Positions 21,701 to 32,757 of a stretch of 64,000 nucleotides of DNA are shown in pieces (positions within the stretch are counted from its first letter, which is position 1; each line of letters starts with the position of its first letter). The notes beneath the pieces are model-generated. The model was not told the DNA's origin, searched no databases, and worked only from the letters and a program-made list of their open reading frames with translations. Source of the DNA: Protula sp. h YS-2021 (Eukaryota; Annelida; Polychaeta; Sabellida; Serpulidae); NCBI GenBank assembly GCA_949752745.1, contig OX457026.1:46881256-46945255 (forward strand), given 5' to 3'. Position numbers and translations under genes: made by a program.

Positions 21701-22365
21701 TATTCACAGATGGTGTCCTCTCAATCACTCCAAATCTTTCCTTTGATACTGTATACACTATCTTCGTGAGGGTATTTATTTTCTCGGTCACTTTGCCTTT
21801 CATTGATGTTTCCAAGATTCCTACTAGATCATCTTCCATATGTTTCCAATCTAATTCCTTGCTACTTGCTGGCCATTTAATCCTATCTTTTCGCTGTTCT
21901 ACTTCGCCTGCTCTGTCTTCAACAGCATGGTGGTCCTGAACACTGTGGTTTGCATCCGGGTTCTGGACCTCCTCCGCCTGACCAACCACTGGGGCTGTGC
22001 GTTGCTGCTGCTTTTCGTTTTTATGTACCCTCTCTGGTGTATTCTCAAACCCTTTTCATTTTTCAACACTTTGCCACACTTGCATACTCGTTGTTCTTGG
22101 TTCGTGTTTCTCTACAGAAGCGTGATCGTCTCCATTTGTTCCGTCCGTTCCGACGCCTCATCCTTCCCCCCTCTCGGGTCGCCGTGGGGATATTTTCTCT
22201 TATGTCTCTTTGTAGCGATTAATAACTTCACATGCGGGGGTGCCGACCCTTCATGCTGCTTTGTTTGGTCTCTGCCAATGTCACCCGTCTTACCAGGTCG
22301 TAGCTCGTCTTACCGAGTTGTAGCCGGCCTTTCCCGGCGGTCACTGGGTTGTATCCAGGTGTGGT
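18757..22365 (-). mobile_element. R2/NeSL-type LINE, near full length, broken
   Basis: About 3.6 kb on the minus strand with the domain order of restriction-like-endonuclease LINEs: N-terminal zinc finger, linker, reverse transcriptase, CCHC knuckle, endonuclease. The 3' terminal 260 bases are repeated just upstream of its 5' end at 22,366-22,625. Its 3' end lies in an inverted KDM3-like exon. Confidence 0.85.
18926..22095 (-). pseudogene. LINE polyprotein (reverse transcriptase and endonuclease), frameshifted
   Basis: Going 5' to 3' on the minus strand: a zinc finger at 22,030-22,095 (CKCGKVLKNEKGLRIHQ); a conserved linker at 21,624-21,989 (IKWPASSKELDW); a Lys/Arg-rich part at 21,327-21,593; RT fingers at 21,009-21,281 (SAPGPSGIPYLVYK, FRTISLLDVEGKIFFS); RT palm and thumb at 20,037-20,996 (WLDLANAYGSVPH, GIITGCT, catalytic AFMDDLT near 20,545, CLGKWYD); a CCHC knuckle in 19,377-19,895 (CKLCGKRGTLEHVLSSC); and the endonuclease region at 18,926-19,228 (IELTVPWEE). 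The parts are in different frames, with at least four frameshifts or stops. It is therefore inactive as it stands. Confidence 0.85.
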
Positions 22366-22625
22366 AACTATGGCTTACAGGTTTGTTTCTTGTTTCCTGC
22401 ATTTCATATCTCTTTGTCATCAGTGATGCACCGCCTTTTGTTGGTTGTTGGTTTCGCCCGTTTCATCATCAGACCATTTAGGCGGCCGGGCCACGGTAGT
22501 TGATCAATCCACCGTCTTAGAGAGATGAGGCACAATCATGATGGTAACCATTGCTTGTCGTGTCGTTTCAGCCAGATCCAATTTGACGTCTTTTCTGCTG
22601 TGTTTTGACATTCTTTACTTATACG
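22366..22625 (-). mobile_element. 5'-truncated copy of the same LINE
   Basis: About 260 bases nearly identical to 18,757-19,018, in the same orientation, placed directly before the 5' end of the long copy. Two head-to-tail insertions share a target or one end. Confidence 0.9.
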
Positions 22626-22633
22626 TAACCCAG

Positions 22634-22790
22634 TCAACAGCTGTCCCCCTCTCTCCACACTCACAGTTATTCATTTTTCCCCACAGGGGACATATATGCG
22701 ATCGACCACGTGTCGGTCGGTCTGTCAGCAAGAGCTTGTTAACACTTAAAAACTCCTGCAGAAAATTTCATGAAACTCGGTATGTGGCTT
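22634..22790 (+). repeat. Hairpin/GTCTGTCCGTCC-type repeat, copy 8
   Basis: Shares cagctgtccccctctctcca, then gcgatcgaccacgtgtcggt, with copy 7. Truncated after the first unit. Confidence 0.8.
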
Positions 22791-22884
22791 TTTAATATTG
22801 TCTGACTTCTTTATTAAAATACTAGATTATGCGGATGCATCGGATCAATGGTGGGCAGATCGGGGCTTCCTTATTATTTAGTAA

Positions 22885-22945
22885 CTCCACATAAGAAATC
22901 GTTATGCGTACAACCTGCAGGAGTTGAACCTACAATGACACTAAC
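22885..22945 (-). repeat. tRNA-T-arm-like plus hairpin segment, copy 1
   Basis: The minus strand reads tgtaggttcaactcctgcag (a B-box-like T-arm), then gcataacgatttcttatg, a 6-bp stem with a 7-base loop. Confidence 0.7.
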
Positions 22946-23214
22946 AAAAAGGTGATAATATATGCACAGATTTAATAATATATGCACACATAATATATCA
23001 ACATAGGGAGACCTTTTGAATATGTTAAAAGACACTAAAGGTGTCACTTAGAGAGACCATAGATAAAAATAGTAAATAGGGAGACCAAAGTATGGTCTCC
23101 CAAATTTGCATGTTTGGGTTATATATCAATGATTATTATATATGATGCGCATTTGATCCCCCTATTTACTATATTACCAAAGTTTGATGTGCCACCACCG
23201 GAGAACGCAGTAAC

Positions 23215-23275
23215 TCCACATAAGAAATCGTTATGCGTGCACCCTGCAGGAATTGAACCTACAATGACACTACCA
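23215..23275 (-). repeat. tRNA-T-arm-like plus hairpin segment, copy 2
   Basis: Same structure as copy 1 (aggttcaattcctgcagg, then gcataacgatttcttatg). Confidence 0.7.
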
Positions 23276-23314
23276 AAGAAGTTGATAATATATACACACA
23301 TTTGATAGTACAAT

Positions 23315-23560
23315 AAAACCCCGGATATAGACACCCCTCTATTATGGATACCCCTGAATTATGTACAGCATTTTTCATTCTGTTTTAAAACGCCATAGAG
23401 TTCTGTTATATCTAGACCCCTCCATTGTGGACACCCCTCTATTCAGAATTAGGGACACTATTTTTATCCATTAAGTACGGTTACACATTTAAAAAAATCC
23501 CTTTATTGTGGACAGTCAAATTGCTGTCCATATTTTGTACGTTATATAAACAACCTCTAT
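23315..23560. mobile_element. Probable pogo-like MITE remnant
   Basis: Several variants of ctatt.tggacacccct in both halves (23,330, 23,425, 23,510) resemble degenerate ends of pogo/Tigger elements. Boundaries are unclear. Confidence 0.35.
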
Positions 23561-23584
23561 CAGCTTGTTACTCGGTAGTGTTTG

Positions 23585-24285
23585 TTATCCCCTGTGGAAC
23601 GGAGGGATATAGTTTTGAACTTTTTGGTCTGTCCGTCTGTCTGTCACGCTTCAGTCTCACGCGCCTACAGGCCACATTAGTACATGCATTCGTTTCAAAT
23701 TTTGTACACGTCTTCTCTAAACCCTTCCGCAGTGCACTGACTAAGAATATTTTTTTTCGATCGGAAAAAAATGACAAAATGGCGGACTTTTGAAAATCGG
23801 CACCGGACTTAGCGTATATACGGCAGTCTCACCCGCCTACAGGCCACATTAATAGATGAATTCGTTTCATATTTTGTACACGGCTTCTCTGGAACCTTCC
23901 ACAGTGCAATGGTCAAGAATTTTCCGGATTGGGCAAAATGGCGGACTTTTGAAAATTGGCACTGGCAGTCTCACGCGCCTACAGGCCACAAAAATGGATG
24001 GATTCGTTTCAAATTCTGCACACAAGTTCCCTGAGACCTTCCGCAGTGCACTGATTAAGCATTTTCCGACTGGGACTTGACAAAATGGCAGATTTTTCAA
24101 AATCGGCGCTGTACTTAGCGTACCTTCTCATTCTCACGCGCCTACTGGTTAATGGATTGATTCGTCTAAATGTTAGACACTGCGTCTGCCTATCCTTCCA
24201 CTTTTAAATTTTGCGTAGTCAACACGCAACAGCCTTACACAAACCATATCCCCCACGGGGGATAGACGTACTCCTCGAGACTTAG
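23585..24285 (+). repeat. Hairpin/GTCTGTCCGTCC-type repeat, copy 9, four units
   Basis: Starts cccctgtggaacggagggat, ggtctgtccgtctgtctgtc. Units begin near 23,648, 23,822, 23,964 and 24,130 (cagtctcacgcgcctacagg). It ends with a second hairpin, cccccacggggg, and ctcctcgagac. Sister copy at 49,751. Confidence 0.85.
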
Positions 24286-24325
24286 TCAAGTTTTTTACGC
24301 TATTGTTATCTATGGGTACTGAGTA

Positions 24326-24706
24326 CAGTGCATGTAAAGACAATAGGGCTATTACAAAAGATGTGTGCTTAAGGGAGAAGCTAAATACGACTGAACTCTA
24401 TTGACATGTGCTCTGTCTTTTAAAATGCGTATAAATAAAACAATTAATTCATTGTCTTATACTCAGTTAAGATGCTATACAACGTGTTAAGTCTGAATAT
24501 CGGTGATGTGAAAAGAAAACGGAACGACCTCTCACTATCTGATAAAGTTAAAATAATCAAAGCTAGTGATGGAAAAGTGTAAGAAAAATAGGCGGAGATT
24601 TTAGTTGTAGTTGTCAGATAGAACAGGACCTCGAAATTGGGGAAACCCCGCCATTAGGGGCAAATTTATTCAGTTACTTTTTGTCGCTAATAGCAAGATT
24701 TCACTG
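24326..24706 (+). mobile_element. Internally deleted pogo/Tigger element
   Basis: CAGTGCATGTAAAG at the left and ctaatagcaagatttcaCTG at the right, with TA on both sides. The only coding trace is the CENP-B-type helix-turn-helix at 24,472-24,582. Confidence 0.65.
24472..24582 (+). pseudogene. pogo transposase N-terminal helix-turn-helix fragment
   Basis: 36 codons ending in a stop, including KRKRNDLSLSDKVKIIKASD. This is the CENP-B N-terminal pattern (K-R-K-x-x-L-[ST]-[LI]-x-[DE]-K-V-x-I-I). The DDE domain is missing. Confidence 0.75.
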
Positions 24707-24711
24707 TATAT

Positions 24712-24830
24712 GCACACAGAATATGCCAGCATAAGGAGACCTTTTGTATATGTTAAAAGACACTAAAGGTGTCACTTAAGAGAGACCATAGATAAAAAAT
24801 AGCAAATAGGGAGACCAAAGTACACACACA
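24712..24830. repeat. GGGAGACC repeat block
   Basis: Shares aggagaccttttgtatatgt, then taagagagaccatagat, with 23.0 kb and 33.5 kb. Confidence 0.75.
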
Positions 24831-25700
24831 GACGAAGCTGACCCTCCAGCTTCCGATATCGAAAAGTTAACCGTCAACAACTTTTTTATTTTCAGTTTTT
24901 CTAGTAAATTTTGCATTAATAAATTTAGCTTTTGATTTTTTTAATTGTCAAAAAACTAAAAGCAGACAAATAAGTCAAATAATGACCGATTTCTGAACGA
25001 AATCAAAACCACCGTCAACTTGGAGCTAGGATTTTGCTCAAGTTATCTGCCAATACGCGACATGAGCGGAGCCTCTTTTGTTTCGCTTTGCTTCATTTAA
25101 ATATAAGTATAAACGTTGTAAAATGTAAACAAACGCACGTGATTAACACTGTGCTTTTGTTATTATTCCTACGCACCGTCAAGACAAGACGAGAAGATAA
25201 TTGTTACGTGTAAAAAGCAGGTCCGATACATAACCTTATCAACATATATTACTCGATAAAACTTAGTCAAAGTCAAATGGCGAGCGGCGCACTTTGGTTA
25301 TGATAATTAGGGTTGACCTCACCATTATAAAAGTTTTATTTCCTATTGTAAGCAAAAAATAGAAAAAAACGCCCATGTCATGGTTGATGACTTTGTTCAC
25401 GCTTTCAAATGATATATGAAGAAAAAATCTACGTGTCAAATTGTAGAAATTATTGTGGCGAAACTTCGAGTGAAATACGAGATAAACATTAAAATTGGAA
25501 AATTTGAAAAACTGTCTTATAGAAATAAAAATATCGAAGAAATTAAAAAACAGGTCACGTTGTGTCACAGTTTTCTTTCATCTTTCTAGTGAGATATGAA
25601 TAGAATTTCTACGGGGTTAATTATAGAAAATATTGTAGCGAAACTTTGTCAGTGGTACAGTTTAAATATGACTAGTGCGCTTGTATTTATGTTTAACAGA
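24831..25700. other. No gene recognised, weak tandem repeat
   Basis: AT-rich. 25,400-25,470 and 25,580-25,650 resemble each other (gatatgaa, ttctacg, tattgt.gcgaaact), a two-copy degenerate tandem of about 190 bp. Confidence 0.45.
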
Positions 25701-25710
25701 TGTTTAATAG

Positions 25711-26073
25711 ATGAAAATGGCTTTGATAACAATTGAGCCATATCACTACAATGGAGATGATGTCTTAGTTGGGAAATCTCAAGATGATGGTCTCATTATG
25801 TTCACTCAAAATTACTTGGTCAGATATCGCAACTTGATTGGGCCGCTAGCAAAAGCTTTACGTGGTCCTGCAGTGGTAGTGAACCATCATCGCCAGCCTC
25901 AGCGCAAGCATCATGACGAGAAGAGAACTGTTACGTGTAAAAAGCAACTGACAACAAAAATGTGTGAAGTCAGAAGTCATCTGGCGACAGTTTCTCAATC
26001 GGCGACAAAACCTTATGTCGTCAGTTACTTACGCCATCTTTTTTGCATATATGTTATTGTTTATTTTGAATAA
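25711..26073 (+). CDS. Unrecognised open frame, 120 codons
   Basis: Reads MKMALITIEPYHYNGDDVLV and ends in a hydrophobic stretch. I know no matching domain. Its 3' half (ctgacaacaaaaatgtgtga, tcatctggcgaca) is repeated at 26,255-26,365, where the frame is not preserved. It is more likely repeat-derived than a gene. Confidence 0.2.
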   Translation: MKMALITIEPYHYNGDDVLVGKSQDDGLIMFTQNYLVRYRNLIGPLAKALRGPAVVVNHHRQPQRKHHDEKRTVTCKKQLTTKMCEVRSHLATVSQSATKPYVVSYLRHLFCIYVIVYFE

Positions 26074-26552
26074 TAAATTTTAAAAATAAACAAATGTGTG
26101 TAAAGCAACTATGAAACAATAAAATTACTCAAAGCTTACAGTTTGTTTATTTTAGTGTACTTGTACATAGAAGCAAACAACAAGAAAATAGTACAATTAG
26201 ACACTTATTTATTAAACAAGTGTGTAAGTAGTTCAGTGAAGATAAAAAACTGCCAACTGACAACAAAAATGTGTGATAAATTTAAGTCAGAAGTCATCTG
26301 GCGACACCATTTCTCAACTGGCAACAAAACCTTATGTCGTTAGTTACTTACACCATCTTTTTGCATATAAAAATGTGATTGACTCCAGAAAGAAAAACAA
26401 TTACATTAAAGCTCTCGATAGTTTTTAGACAAATAAATTTGGACAATAGCTCTTTGAAAATGGGGAAAAAAGAATTGGACTTTATAAAAACGTCGCCATT
26501 AGCGCAATGTCGTTATACCCTGATGTACTTATAGGCGTGGTCTACTGGAATT

Positions 26553-27760
26553 ATATGTCTCCCCCTAAGGGAGACATATATAGCATTTGGTGTGTCCGTC
26601 CGTCCGTCCGTCTGTCCGCAGTGAGTTCTTATAAAATTAATGAGTCGATTTTTCTCAAAACATACATACATATTGGAGTACATGTCTAGATGATGCCCGT
26701 GGTATTTTTTTTTTGTTTCCTGAAAAATTCTATTTTTGGCAAATTTTTGAACATGGGGGGGGGGGGGGGGTTTGTGCATTTTTTCACTTTGGCAGGCTAT
26801 CTCTCCAAAACGGTTTGTTGGATTACGCTGAAACGTGGCAAGAACAATACACATATAGTGCAAATATTTATTGTGAAGTTTTACTTCATTTCCGCTGAAA
26901 ATGTATTTTTGGCGAATTTTTTAATTTTTGATTTTGAACTTTTTTGGCCATATTGTTGCGATATCTCTCAAACGGTTTGTTGGATTAAACTGAAACTTGA
27001 CAAGAAGAACTCACAAAACGTGTAAATGTTTACTGGAAGTTTTTCTTCATTTCCGTTGAAAATGTATTTTTGGCGAATTTTTAAATTTTTGATTTTGAAC
27101 TTTTTTTTGGCCATATTGTTGCGATATCTCTCAAACAGTTTGTTGGATTAAACTGAAACTTGACAAGAAGAACTCACAAAACGTGTAAATGTTTACTGGA
27201 AGTTTTTCTTCATTTCCGTTGAAAATGTATTTTTGGCGAATTTTTAAATTTTTGATTTTGAACTTTTTTTTGGCCATATTGTTGCGATATCTCCCAAACG
27301 GTTTGTTGGATTAGACTGAAACTTGGCAAGAAGAACTCACAAAACGTGTAAATGTTTACTGCGAAGTTTTTTTTCAGTTCCGTTGAAAATGTATTTTTTT
27401 GCGAATTTTTCAATTTTGGATTTTTAACTTTTTTGACCATATTGTTGCAATATCTCCGAAACAGTTTGTTGGATTAGGCTGAAACTTGGCAAGAAGAACT
27501 CACAAAACGTTTAAATGTTTACTGCGAAGTTTTTTTTATTTCCGTTGAAAATGTATTTTCAGCGAATTTTTCGATTTTTGATTTTAAAATTTTTTGGCCA
27601 TAATTGTTGCGATGTCTCCGAAACAGTTTGTTGGATTAGGCTGAAACATGGCAAGAAGAACCCATATGTAGTGGAAATGTTTACTGCGAAGTTTTTCCAC
27701 GTGACTGATTGGGGGCGGGGGAGACATATCCGTTTTTGTTTTAACAAAAACACTGGCCAA
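26553..27760 (+). repeat. Hairpin/GTCTGTCCGTCC-type repeat, copy 10, six units
   Basis: Cap gtctccccctaagggagaca, then gtgtccgtccgtccgtccgt. Six units of 161-167 bp follow, starting near 26,792, 26,954, 27,116, 27,277, 27,443 and 27,605 (core ctcaaacggtttgttggatt, then ctgaaacttg). It ends gggggcgggggagacatatc, echoing the cap. This is the best-preserved member. A G16 run lies at 26,755. Confidence 0.9.
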
Positions 27761-27950
27761 TCTAGTTAGTTACCAAATGCACTAAATTAATTTACTGCTT
27801 GTATTACTGCCGCTAGCGAATTAAAATACAAAACCGAGTAATGAACCAAATGTGTTTTTCTGTGGTTATTTGTCGGTCTTATGACGCAATATTATATATC
27901 AATGTATGATTCTGTAATTTACCGCTTTTATAAAAACTTATACTCCCATT

Positions 27951-28505
27951 AGCAGCCATCTAAATATTAGCTAAGTTAAATACTAATTTTTCATATTGAA
28001 AGCATGGTATTAAAAATCCCACATACGGAAAACAAATGGATATAGTTGCACAATATTTTTTTCTTAGATGAAATGTAATAGTATGGTATTGCAGTTCAAA
28101 ATAAATATATATAAAATTAAGAAAAGTCTCGGGATTTTAGGTATGCTTTGTATTTACTTATTGAATGGCCTGCGACGGCGTCGCAAACAGTCGAAACACA
28201 TATGTTGCGGAAGAATTTGCGGGAGTACAAATTTCTGACTGTTTCGAATAAAAAAAGAGTTCGGGCGTATAAATTTATGTATGATGCTGGATATAATATG
28301 TAGCAATATATGGATACTTACTTGCCACCACCTCTTTTCTAAAATTTTTGTGTTTTAGCAGAAATGTGATGGAATATAATTCTTTTTATATGCTTTAGTA
28401 ACGTATTGCTTGAAACATTTTGCACTATTTTATTAGTGGATGTGCATACAACGACCGTGAAGAGTCTGCTTGTAAACATGGAGGTACAGAGCTGCTAACA
28501 TTAAT
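27951..28505. repeat. Repeat R3, second long copy
   Basis: Collinear with 7,205-7,750 but without the long TA tract. Confidence 0.8.
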
Positions 28506-28563
28506 TAGGCCCCAACACAAATACCATGGTCTATTCTGATCAGAAAACGTCGTTGGAATTTCT

Positions 28564-28770
28564 TTTGGACACGTCTGCAGATTACCTGAAACGACACCAG
28601 CAAGTAGAGCTCTTAAAGAAGCAATTGAAACAGTAAAAAGACCCCCAGGAAGACAAAAAACAACATACCTGTCAACAATAAAACGCGATCTACAAAATAA
28701 AGGAATCTACTCAATCTCAAAAGCCAAAATATTAGCACAAAACCGTACTAGGTGGAGAGAATCTGTATAG
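28564..28770 (+). pseudogene. LINE reverse-transcriptase C-terminal tail
   Basis: 68 codons to a stop: FGHVCRLPETTPASRALKEA, then RPPGRQKTTYLSTIKRDLQ, ending NRTRWRESV. This is the conserved end of RTE-like LINE proteins (G-R-P-x-x-T-W…D-R-x-x-W-R). A (CGA)n tail follows at 28,802-28,818. A second copy of the tail is at 42,216. Confidence 0.75.
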
Positions 28771-28816
28771 AAACGTATAGAGCTTTGCTCTAAAAGCGTA
28801 AACCGACGACGACGAC

Positions 28817-28953
28817 GACCAACCCTTCGGATTGGGGCCTATAGGTTTGGGGTGTCCGTCCGTCCGTCTGTCCGCCATCGCTTTATACCCCTATGAATTT
28901 GGGGGGGGGGGCGGTTGGGGCCTGCGTGTGTTTCACAAATACTTACTTGTTTC
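28817..28953 (+). repeat. Hairpin/GTCTGTCCGTCC-type repeat, copy 11
   Basis: Same as copies 3 and 4 (aacccttcggattggggcct, ggtgtccgtccgtccgtctg). The first part of its cap is displaced to about 28,506 by the LINE tail inserted within it. Confidence 0.75.
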
Positions 28954-28985
28954 TTATACGTATGTATCGAGCGATTTACGAGATA

Positions 28986-29330
28986 ATAAGCCAATTCGCA
29001 CTTTTGACTTTTGCCGAAAAGTTTTTGCGTTTCGGCTGAATTCAGGTGGGATAAGGATATAAAGAAATAATAGGGAAAAAAACGGCAAAAATCAACAAAA
29101 TTCCATTTTGCCAGAAATATAGTCACGTGTTGGTTATTAAAGGCACTGAATAATATGTAAAATAGTTCTTAAAAGATCATGTGATGGCTTTATAAATTCG
29201 AAAGTGTGTATGTTGAAAGAAAATTAGAATTTTGATATTTTTCCCTTATCATTTCTTTATAATTTATCCCCCAACATTTTCAGTCGAAACAACACCGCCA
29301 CCGGAAAAATCCGAAAGTGCGAATTGGCTT
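28986..29330. mobile_element. MITE-M (ATAAGCCAATTCGCACTTT ends)
   Basis: 345 bp. It begins ataagccaattcgcactttt and ends aaagtgcgaattggcttat. The interior includes tgcgtttcggctgaattcag and cagtcgaaacaacacc. No coding content. Confidence 0.9.
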
Positions 29331-29332
29331 AT

Positions 29333-29460
29333 GGGGATGACGGTTAGCTCAGTCGATAGAGCCTTGATCCTGTAATCCTAAAGTCCCTGGTTCGAAACTG
29401 GGCAGGGGTGGAAAGCAGGTGATTGACTTTCGCTCACGTTGCCTCAGCTAAACAACTGCA
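29333..29460 (+). repeat. tRNA-derived SINE
   Basis: A box ggttagctcagtcgatagag and B box tggttcgaaactgg are spaced as in a tRNA. The T-stem is imperfect (several G-T pairs) and the anticodon arm does not fold well, so it is a SINE head and not a working tRNA. It is cut at 29,461 by the next element. Confidence 0.7.
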
Positions 29461-29962
29461 CTACCAGTAACCTACGTAGGATCGTTCGCCACTTTTGAAT
29501 GGTTTTTGCGCAATAATTTTCGTGTTTTAAACGCGATCCGGATATGCTTTTGTGTGTAGCAAATACAGGATTTTACACACGTTTTCTGTTATGCGCGAAG
29601 TAAAATGTCATGATTTACAAAAATGCCAGGCCGGTGTATATTTTTTTCGGGCAGTATTTTCGAAGTGTAACTCGCCACTTTATTCTATCATCCCGAAATA
29701 TAAATTTTAAGTGCAAACTGTAAGACTATTCAATTTGCTTTTCAAAATGACTGCTAAGAGCTATAAGGATTACACGTGAGCATAAACCTGACTCCAAATG
29801 TGTATACTAACAGTTTTCTTATAGCAGCTCAGTATTTTGCATTCGAGAACCAGTGGCAGTTGTCGGGAGGTTCTGCCAAAAATTTCGTTTACGGGATAAT
29901 TGTTGTTTTCGGGAGGTGACGATGCTACAAGCACAGGCGGATTCAATCTAGGTTACTGGTAG
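29461..29962 (+). mobile_element. MITE-F left copy (CTACCAGTAACCT ends)
   Basis: It begins ctaccagtaacctacg and ends aggttactggtag. It is the reverse complement of 30,660-31,139, so the two together make a fold-back pair about 700 bp apart. A third copy lies at 42,705. Confidence 0.85.
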
Positions 29963-30659
29963 ATTATTTAGTCTCAGCGGACCCTTTCTATCTTCCTAGG
30001 ACAGACAGGGTCATCGTTCCTGCAATAGGAATGGCCATTGATCTCAATTTTCGAGGCTCTGGATCTTTCGGCTCACGTTCAAAGCCACCGAGGCTGGAAC
30101 TGGCAGGCTCTTTCTTTAAAAGCACACTGAGAAGTACCCTGGCGCATTATTTTCGACCTCAGCGAAACTCCCAAACTAGAGTAAAACGTGGTTTTGCAAC
30201 TGTCGATTCACTGTTATTGTGGGCTATAATGAGGGATTCGATGTCCTGATCTCAAGAAAACACATATTTTTCTCAGTAAAAATTGCTATCTGACCATAAA
30301 ACTTGTGCGCTATAATTTATAATTGGGCCATTTATGTGATGCAACCTTTCTAAAATGACAGCGTTGGCCTAAGTCGTGCGCCGAGATTTGAAAATTGACA
30401 TCAATGGCATTTCCTATTATAGGAACTATGACTCTTGCTGTCGTAGGAAGACTGCAAGAGTCATCTAGGACTATAGATTATTCACCACCACGGAATTCAA
30501 AATTAGCACAAATGAGTATTGCGGCCGTCCCTTAAAAAAAGGCCTCACCAACAAAGCAGTCATACGTACAGCGAAACTCGTAGCTTCAACTAGGAACTCA
30601 AGAAAAACACACAAACACGCTTTTCCGCATCTCCAAGTAAGAACTGACATCTATAAACA
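29963..30659. repeat. Spacer of fold-back pair, contains repeat R5
   Basis: 30,235-30,475 is the reverse complement of 35,490-35,745 (gactcttgctgtcgtaggaa, catctaggacta). The open frame at 30,031-30,249 shows no domain. Confidence 0.6.
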
Positions 30660-31139
30660 TACCAGTAACCTAAGTCAAATCCGCCTGTACCCGTACCGTC
30701 GCCACCTCCCGAAAACAACAATTATCCCGGAAATGATTTTTTGCCGAACTTCCCGGCAACTACCACTGGTTCTCGAATGCAAAATACAGAGCTGCTATAA
30801 GTAAACCGTCAGTATACGCATGTCAAGTAAGATTTGTGTTCATGTGTAACAATTATAGCTCTTAGCAGTCATTTTGAAAAGCGAGTTGATAGTCTTACAG
30901 TTTGCACTTAAAATTTATATTTCGGGATGATAGAATAAAGTGGCGAGTTACAGCTGGAAAATCATGCCAAAAAAAATACACCGGCCTGGCATTTTCGTAA
31001 ATCATGACATTTTACTTCACAAAACTTGTGTAAAATTCTGAATTTGCTACATATAACAGCATCTCCGGATCGCGTCCAAAAGATGAGTTATTGCGCTAAA
31101 ACCATTGAAAAGTGGCGAACGGTCCAAGGCTACTGGTAG
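30660..31139 (-). mobile_element. MITE-F right copy
   Basis: Inverted copy of 29,461-29,962, ending ctactggtag. Confidence 0.85.
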
Positions 31140-31332
31140 TTTTATTGCGACCACAACAGCAGATTGGAATAGCGTATTCCAGTAGCGTATTCCAAAAACA
31201 TAGCCCAGCTCCAGAGCACGTTGAGGAATTTAACAATTACATTAGAAGTTCAGTCGTCTAGGATCCTTGGCGCGTGTGCGGTGTAGTAACGCCGTGAGAT
31301 GTCACACCTTCAATATTGCGAAGATTGCAAAT

Positions 31333-32757
31333 CTGAAACCTATAAAAAAAACTTGTGCTGAAACAGTAGGTAAACAGTAAAACAGCAATATATTTCGTTC
31401 TTTTTTGCCGGAAAAGCCTGGAAGAACCTGTGTTGTTAGCCCAAACTTTGCCATTGACTGAAAGTATGTCATTTTCTGCCGCATATTGTTATAATCTCCT
31501 AGGTACAAAGCCAGGATTGCCATGATGTTGAAAGGGTTGCAGCGATGTGCCAATTGCAAGAAGGTAAATAAAATTGCGATTCGGCGATAGATATTAAAGT
31601 TTTTATTCATGGAAATACTGATCCCTGGCAGGGTTTAGATGTCGTAGAACCTGGTGACTGACTAGTACTACTACTTGAGTTATAACATAGAGCACAAAAG
31701 TTTTGAATAAACCAATTCGTACTTTCATACTTTTTAAAATCCTCGAGGTGAGGAAGAATCCATGAGAGGAAGAAAAGAAGTGAATGTGACCCAGATAGGC
31801 CAAAAGCCAACTTCAGTTGCTGCATGCAAATTTACGTTCACGGTGCACTATCAGCAACTTGTTTTTCATAATATTCCAAATTGATATTGCCCATATCCAT
31901 TAACTAGAAGATTGGAACTACAGAGCATATGTTTTTGTTATTGTTGATATTAGTTAATTTCCCTACATGTTACAGATATGACGCTGTGGCCCACTCAAAT
32001 GTAGGAGAAATAGTACTCGTACTGATTAAAAGGTTGTCACTCGCTTCATTTAATATGTTGAAAATTATCGAACGTTTATTGGATATATTTTTTGCAGGAT
32101 AACATGTCGAACCTGGCATATACGCGACCCGAGGATTTACAAGAATAAAAACCAGACTCCGCAGAATACAAGTGACAAGAAAGCTTCAATAGATGGTGTC
32201 ATGTCCTCAGGAGAAGCTACAGATGTACTTTCCCATTTGCTTGTGCTAGTATTGAATGTTGTTAACAGGTGTGGGATATTATATCTTTGTCAAGGTTAAA
32301 GTGTTCAAAATGTTAGAATTAATGATTGACACGAGACCTTATTTCAGTATACCTAATAGGAATTTAAATTGTGACGAAGGATATGGACTTGACGTGGCTT
32401 GTCATGTAATATTTTATTTTTGAAGCATATAGAGATGTATGGTATTGTACTTTCATTTGTTTTAGAATTACTTTAAAAGCGGTACGATAATGAAGTACAT
32501 GAACTGATATATAAGAGATTTAAATGAGCATATTTCGTAATTTCAGTGATGGCTTCTTCCTTAAGCACAAGTAAGCAAATGATGGCGTCATTGCCAGACT
32601 AGAAATGCCAGAAAATACCGATGTCTGCGACAAGTGCGACTTGGGCATCTTCAATGCACACCAACTGTGTACCCAATGTGGAAGAAGTCTCCATTCAAAC
32701 TGTTGCATTTTTCGAAGGTATCTGAAGTGACAAAATACTGAGAAGAGTGCGTGAACA
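31333..32757 (+). pseudogene. Second, more decayed copy of KDM3-like 5' exons
   Basis: Collinear with 8,079-11,500 of the first copy, without its hAT and hairpin-repeat insertions. The N-terminal exon (32,098-32,268, …SSGEATDVLSHLLVLVLN) keeps its splice sites but has indels near its start. The zinc-finger exon (32,547-32,717) has an in-frame TAA after LKHK but retains the intact CDKCDLGIFNAHQLCTQC finger and a GT donor. No JmjC exons follow, because repeats begin at 32,765. It looks like a partial duplication of the gene. Confidence 0.75.

Larger units (their letters stand above)
22800..23310. repeat. Composite repeat with GGGAGACC blocks and tRNA-like segments
   Basis: The start (attatgcggatgcatc, gatcaatggtgggcagatcg) matches 32,775-32,840. 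It then alternates the tRNA T-arm-like segment (see separate entries) with tagggagacc, agagagaccatagat and tatggtctccc, as at 33.0-33.7 kb. Confidence 0.8.

Noticed and set aside
29333..29410. Functional tRNA gene
   Set aside because: A and B boxes are present, but the T-stem is weak, no good anticodon arm folds, and SINE-like sequence follows.
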